Source of the DNA: Polytrichum commune
Lineage: Eukaryota > Streptophyta > Polytrichopsida > Polytrichales > Polytrichaceae
Assembly: GCA_950295325.1 (NCBI GenBank)
Contig: OX485805.1
Span: 15,735,501-15,799,500, forward strand
Direction: 5' to 3'
DNA: 64,000 bases
The translations under genes were made by a program, and so were the position numbers. This document shows, piece after piece, positions 59,546-64,000 of the stretch (position 1 is its first letter; every line of letters starts with the position of its first letter). Below the pieces are notes generated by a model. It had not been told where the DNA came from. It saw nothing but the letters and a program-made list of their open reading frames with translations, and ran no database searches.

Positions 59546-61800
59546 AACAATATATGTGTAAATTCTCATGACATGCAACATAGTAAACAACAACAAACAC
59601 GTGTTTCCTATCATGAGAAACCAACACATATGAAGTTATTTGAGTTGCGGACCTAACCATTCCAAATCAATTTGTTAAATCCCATTAAATGTGAGCAAAA
59701 ACTTGATAGTCCTGCCTCTCCTATAGTAAGTTTTGTGGCATTCATGTAAACTTGTTCATTGGGAAGGTGAAAACAAACAATTAAGGTTATTTGTAAATTA
59801 TCATGTACATGAGCAAAGTGGGCTTTAAACCCATGAGTATGACTGTGAGTCATATTTCGGCATATGTGAGTCATCATGTGTCAAGTGCCCCATAAATATA
59901 CTTAAGAGCAAATGGGCGAAGTTACATTCTTGGCTAACTATGACTCTCGCCCTACCTAAATTTGCGCACATGCATGAGAATCACCCAATCTAAGATGCGA
60001 GGAATGGGCAGGGTACATGTAAACATTATGGTTGCTGAGCCTTACTAAGTAATTGAGTTACAGGCCATGCTATTAAAAATGTCGCCAATTGCTGGGTGAA
60101 GACCCCGTGGCCTTTCTCATCTAGTAGGGTAAATACATGGTATTGGGTCAAACCTAAGAGAAATAGTATCGTGTACCTCTTTATGAGGAGTGCCTGCAAC
60201 ATCATGGGCACAAGGGGGACCCCAGAGTGACACCCGGGACTTGTGGCGCCGTAGGTGAGAGGGCCCAAGTGATCCTAGTGTGGCTGAGGGCCCTGGGCGT
60301 TGAGAACACCTCCCACCTGCGGAAACGAAGAGTCACGAGGGTAATGCCATGAGCATTGGATAGCTTATGATGTCCGGATTCTAAAATGCTCAAGAATTCC
60401 CCAATCGGAGGTGTGAGCTAGGAGATATGGCAATTTGAGTGGGGTGTTGCCTAGGGACAGCGCCCAGCACTCCATGGGGCATTGTGGTGGGACAACAGTG
60501 ACATGAGAGTGGCATGCAAGATTGTCAGGGTTAGAACATCCATAACTCCCTCGGTACTTACTCGCATTAAGGCAAGTGACGAATCTATCGGCATCTACGC
60601 GAAGAGTAGATGTCGATGAACTGGTCGCTCAATAGAATCGGAGGTCAGACAACGAAGTTATGGAGGTTTGAAAATATTGGGGCACTCCAACCCCAACGAC
60701 TAAGGGAAATGTCTACCTAGCCCCAACTCTTAGGAGAGAGACAAAAGGTTACTGGATGGTGGGGTAGGGGCCTTGCCCAAAGTCTTGGAGGCTTATATGG
60801 GGAGGCGGCGTTGCCGACCGACCCCACCCGTTGCAAAACAACACAACCTCCACATGCGTTGACCCATGGGGGGCATAATAGCCAAGTATGCTTTGGGTTG
60901 TTGTAGTGTTGTTGCGGCAAGGTGATGATGAACTCAAGATTAGACTTCCATGAACGGAAGTCCGCACCTAACCATTGGCTACCTATTAAGGGAAGAGTCT
61001 TGAGTGCATATGTATGAGGGTTTGGTAACCAAGCCATGACCTTGGAAATCCAAGGTATGGGGAGCTAACCATACATGTATGTGGGATGTGCATGGTTAGC
61101 ACTCGTGACACCTGCTAGAGTTGAGAAACGGTGAAGATAAGTTAAGGGGAGCTAGCAAGGGTTGTGACAAATGCAACCCTTTGAATTGTGAATTTATTAT
61201 GTAATTTGAATTTTTATATTTTTATCCAATATGGTTCCAAAAGAGCATCAAAATCCCAAATGCATCAATTTTGGAGCTCGATTGAAATGAATCGACCCTT
61301 AACATACATGGGGTTTGTTTTTACCATACGCCATTCATTCCATGATGGATGAGTTCACATAGACCCTAACCAAGCCCGAACCACAAAAGTAATAGCCTCC
61401 CTACACCTGCTAGTGGTAAGTCCAGTCGGCAACTCCCACCAGCAGGGTTGAACTTTAAACTCACTTTACAACAATGGCAGCGACTGGGCACATCGGTCTT
61501 GCCACTCACTCGTTCACTGATGCACAAGGTAATTTTGCACTATCATATAATTTTGCTCAAGATGATTCCACACTACAAGATAATTTTGCGCAAGATAATT
61601 CACGACATTTTCACCTTCACAATGAGCGAGTTTACATAGAGGCCATGAATTCATATCCCTCTATAACTAGGTGTTTACGGATATTTTGTTGGCATGATCG
61701 GTTAAAATTCTATTCTTTCCAAGTCTGATTGGTTACATGTTGCGTGAACTTTCATTATTTTCTTTATTGATTTGAGGTATATTCTCTATATTCCTCCAGA
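59546..61800. other. Intergenic DNA, partly GC-rich, no supported gene
   Basis: The part from 60020 to 61100 is richer in G+C and open in several short frames on the minus strand, but none shows a domain. It may be an old retroelement. Words like cacaatggataagtttacat (here at 61345 and 61610 in changed form) also occur near 36135 and 63020, so a further dispersed repeat is present. Confidence 0.35.
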
Positions 61801-61829
61801 ACGCTTGATAAGTTTTGTGAGGTTTTGTT

Positions 61830-62190
61830 CAACCGGTTATTTTCTCAAACTCACCGGTTCATCTTTGTGATTTAAGGTACAAAATTATCCTGAAGTCTCG
61901 AACTTTAACTGGGTCATTTCTCAAACTCACCGGTTCATCTTTGCAACTTAAGGTACAAAATCATCCTGAAGTCTGGAACCTTAACTGGGTTATTTCTCAA
62001 ACTCACCAGTTCATCTTTTCAACTTAAAGTACAAAATTATCCTGAAGTCTCGAACTTCAACCGGGTGATTTCTCAAACTCACCGGTTCATCTTTGCAACT
62101 TAAGATACAAAATTATCTTGAAGTCTTGAACTTCAACCGGGTTATTTCTCAAGCTGAACAAGTTCATTTGTAACTAACCGCCGGTTCGTC
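61830..62190. repeat. Tandem array of 75-76-bp units
   Basis: The unit contains ttctcaaactcaccggttca, then tctttgcaacttaaggtac, aaaattatcctgaagtc and gaacttcaaccgg. Copies start near 61843, 61918, 61994, 62069 and 62145. A single, unexpanded version occurs at 24880-24930, in similar flanking sequence. Confidence 0.88.
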
Positions 62191-64000
62191 CCGGTTCTCC
62201 CCAGTTCCCGCCCACAATTACTAGCGGCAGTGAACAGAGTTCGCCCATTCAATGTTGCCCACCACCAATATGTGTGGGCGGCCTATAAGCTAATGCCACC
62301 TTCCCACTTGACTTTAGCTAAGCCTAAAAGTTAGTTCTAAAAACATGGCTTTCACACCATCAACACTATCTAGTTCCGAGCCTAGTTGGCAAATGATGTG
62401 GTATGGTTTAAAAGCGAAAGTCTTAAGCATCAAGCACCAACCCTCCCATGGGTACCTAAACACGAGGCAAAAAATGTGTCGCCTCCTGCCCTTGTGATTG
62501 GTTGGATTTAGTCTTGGCTATGAGGGCACGAGGAGCTTCATTAACAAAAACCGATGGTAAGATAAATGAGTAGTAAGGCAATTGGGGATGGGACAAAAAC
62601 TATCCAACATTCATTGCTTGGTAGAAAAACAACGAACATGTGTGAAAACTACCTAATTAAAACCTGCTTGAAAATTGGCGGAACAAGTTCTTGTAGTTGC
62701 ATTGGGAATATGGAATAGCTGGAAGCCTCCGCTATAACTGAGAGAGCTTTACCCAATTTTCAGGAAAGACTTTGGTTATTTGGTAAAGTTAGGTGGGAAG
62801 GGGCATAAGACTTTGTGCTGTCTAGTAAGCTTATCCTCATGGAAAGTGACAACACAATGAAGCTTTTTCAAAGTCCACACCAATATGTATATTTTACCAC
62901 AACTATGACTGATTCGACTTCATAAATGGCATCAGAGACTTCGAAAAGTGAAGTGGGGTCCAGTTAAAGTGGAATAACCTTCAAGCTATAGGAGGCTTGA
63001 TTTTAACTAGAGTTCCATTATCCACAATAGATAAGTTTACCTAGACGCCACGAACCCTAAGCCATAATACGAGGATTTGCACTTATGAGACTTGAATGAG
63101 ATACAGGATACACTGGCTGCATTTCTGCATGCTGTCATCCGTACCCAATTTTAATTTTAATTTTTCCTACCACAATTTTGGGTCAAGGTAAGCACTGTGT
63201 CATTGAAGATTCATGCTAGTGAAGTAAATATCAAATAAGCTAACGGCCAAACACAACTTGAAGGGATCTTTCGACATCACAGATGTGCATCTTCTACTAC
63301 ACTAGTGCTGGAGAGGAGCTTGCATGCAGCTCCAGCTTGCAGCTAAGTTTACTTCAATGGTTCGAGTAATTTATTTGGGGATTTGCATGCAGTGTGAGAG
63401 TCTATAACGTTCCTGCCTTCAATATCACTCACCTTTCGATATTAATATGTTGCTTTTTGAGTTTGGAGCGAAACTTTTGAGCGGACTTCCTGGTGCTGCC
63501 AAATGATACGTAATTTTCTTGCTTCCATGAAGCTTAAACTTTGGAGTTTCTAGAAGGTTCGCGAGGGATTGAACTATATCATTTTTGATAGATATCGGCC
63601 AAAAATCTCAACTTACCCTCACCCTCTTCAATGTTTGATAGTTTAGCTCCTTTATCTTGCTGATATCCAAACAATAACAGCCAAAGAAGCTTCACAGCAT
63701 ATTGTATTGCTTTAGACGAACTTGTCAGGGACTCACTTCGCAATGTGAGAACACTCCATATGATAGTTCTATAGAGCTCCTACCTTCAAAATGCTCCTTT
63801 CAGGGATAAATGGTGTTTTGAGGGCTGGTTCACATGGGGTCCCAAGTCCCAAGTCCCACTCATGTTAACAAGTCCCAATATGGAGGCAAAGTCCCAACTT
63901 TTGAGCCTCAAGAAACCTTTCAAATATGGTTAATTATCATTAAAGTCAAATCTTGATTACTTTATGTAAAAATATTCATGAGACTTGTGTTGAGAGTTGG
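62191..64000. other. Intergenic DNA at the window end
   Basis: No gene is supported. The word caagtccca occurs at least four times in 63840-63895. Near 63010-63060 there is one more copy of the dispersed word for ccacaatrgataagtttac. Confidence 0.4.

Noticed and set aside
60026-61037. Several minus-strand frames of 60-106 codons
   Set aside because: They are Pro/His/Leu-rich readings of a GC-rich stretch with no domain or consistent frame.

Overview
This is a 64 kb piece of a land-plant nuclear genome with few genes and many transposable elements. The plant call rests on three things. A ten-exon gene encodes an SHV3-type, GPI-anchored protein with two GDPD domains, a family I know only from plants. 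All introns fit GT-AG. The repeats are typical plant elements: Ty1/copia, hAT, pogo-like, foldback and MITE families. Nothing in the sequence fixes the lineage, so I leave it open.

Three genes look intact. (1) At 3530-3964 (+) there is a 144-residue protein with three RWPxQGW-type repeats that I do not recognise. (2) At 9320-15638 (-) there is the SHV3/GDPD-like gene, whose ten exons join in frame to 793 residues. (3) At 52685-56498 (-) there is an MPV17/PMP22-family membrane protein, whose four exons join in frame to 238 residues. They share no pathway that I can see; each stands alone in repeat-rich DNA.

Layout. 0.5-9 kb: two inverted, decayed pogo-like transposons (about 545-2410 and 7310-8790) flank gene 1; a 330-bp tandem array lies just downstream of that gene. 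9.3-16.3 kb: the GDPD gene and its GC-rich 5' region. 16.3-29.2 kb: MITEs and dispersed repeats, including four tandem units (22.7-24.5 kb), three of which carry a long hairpin, and a head-to-head pair of one element at 28.1 kb. 29.4-33.2 kb: a possible DOG1-like gene fragment and a decayed copia element with 3' LTR, PPT, YVDD box and integrase. 34.6-35.5 kb: a satellite of about 40-bp monomers in larger units. 36-44 kb: MITEs, a foldback element, a minisatellite and two orphan ORFs. 45.0-47.1 kb: a decayed hAT transposase. 48.2-49.1 kb: a hAT-type non-autonomous element with a perfect 8-bp target duplication, nested in an older repeat. 49.4-52 kb: more MITEs. 52.7-57.8 kb: the MPV17 gene and repeats upstream of it. 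58-64 kb: dispersed repeats and a 75-bp tandem array.

The best candidates for something undescribed are the RWPxQGW repeat protein with its repeat-structured promoter, the tandem hairpin units at 22.7-24.2 kb whose arms change together, and a hairpin kept across dispersed copies of one repeat family. I found no rRNA, tRNA or CRISPR array. All family assignments come from motif recognition by eye; no search was run.
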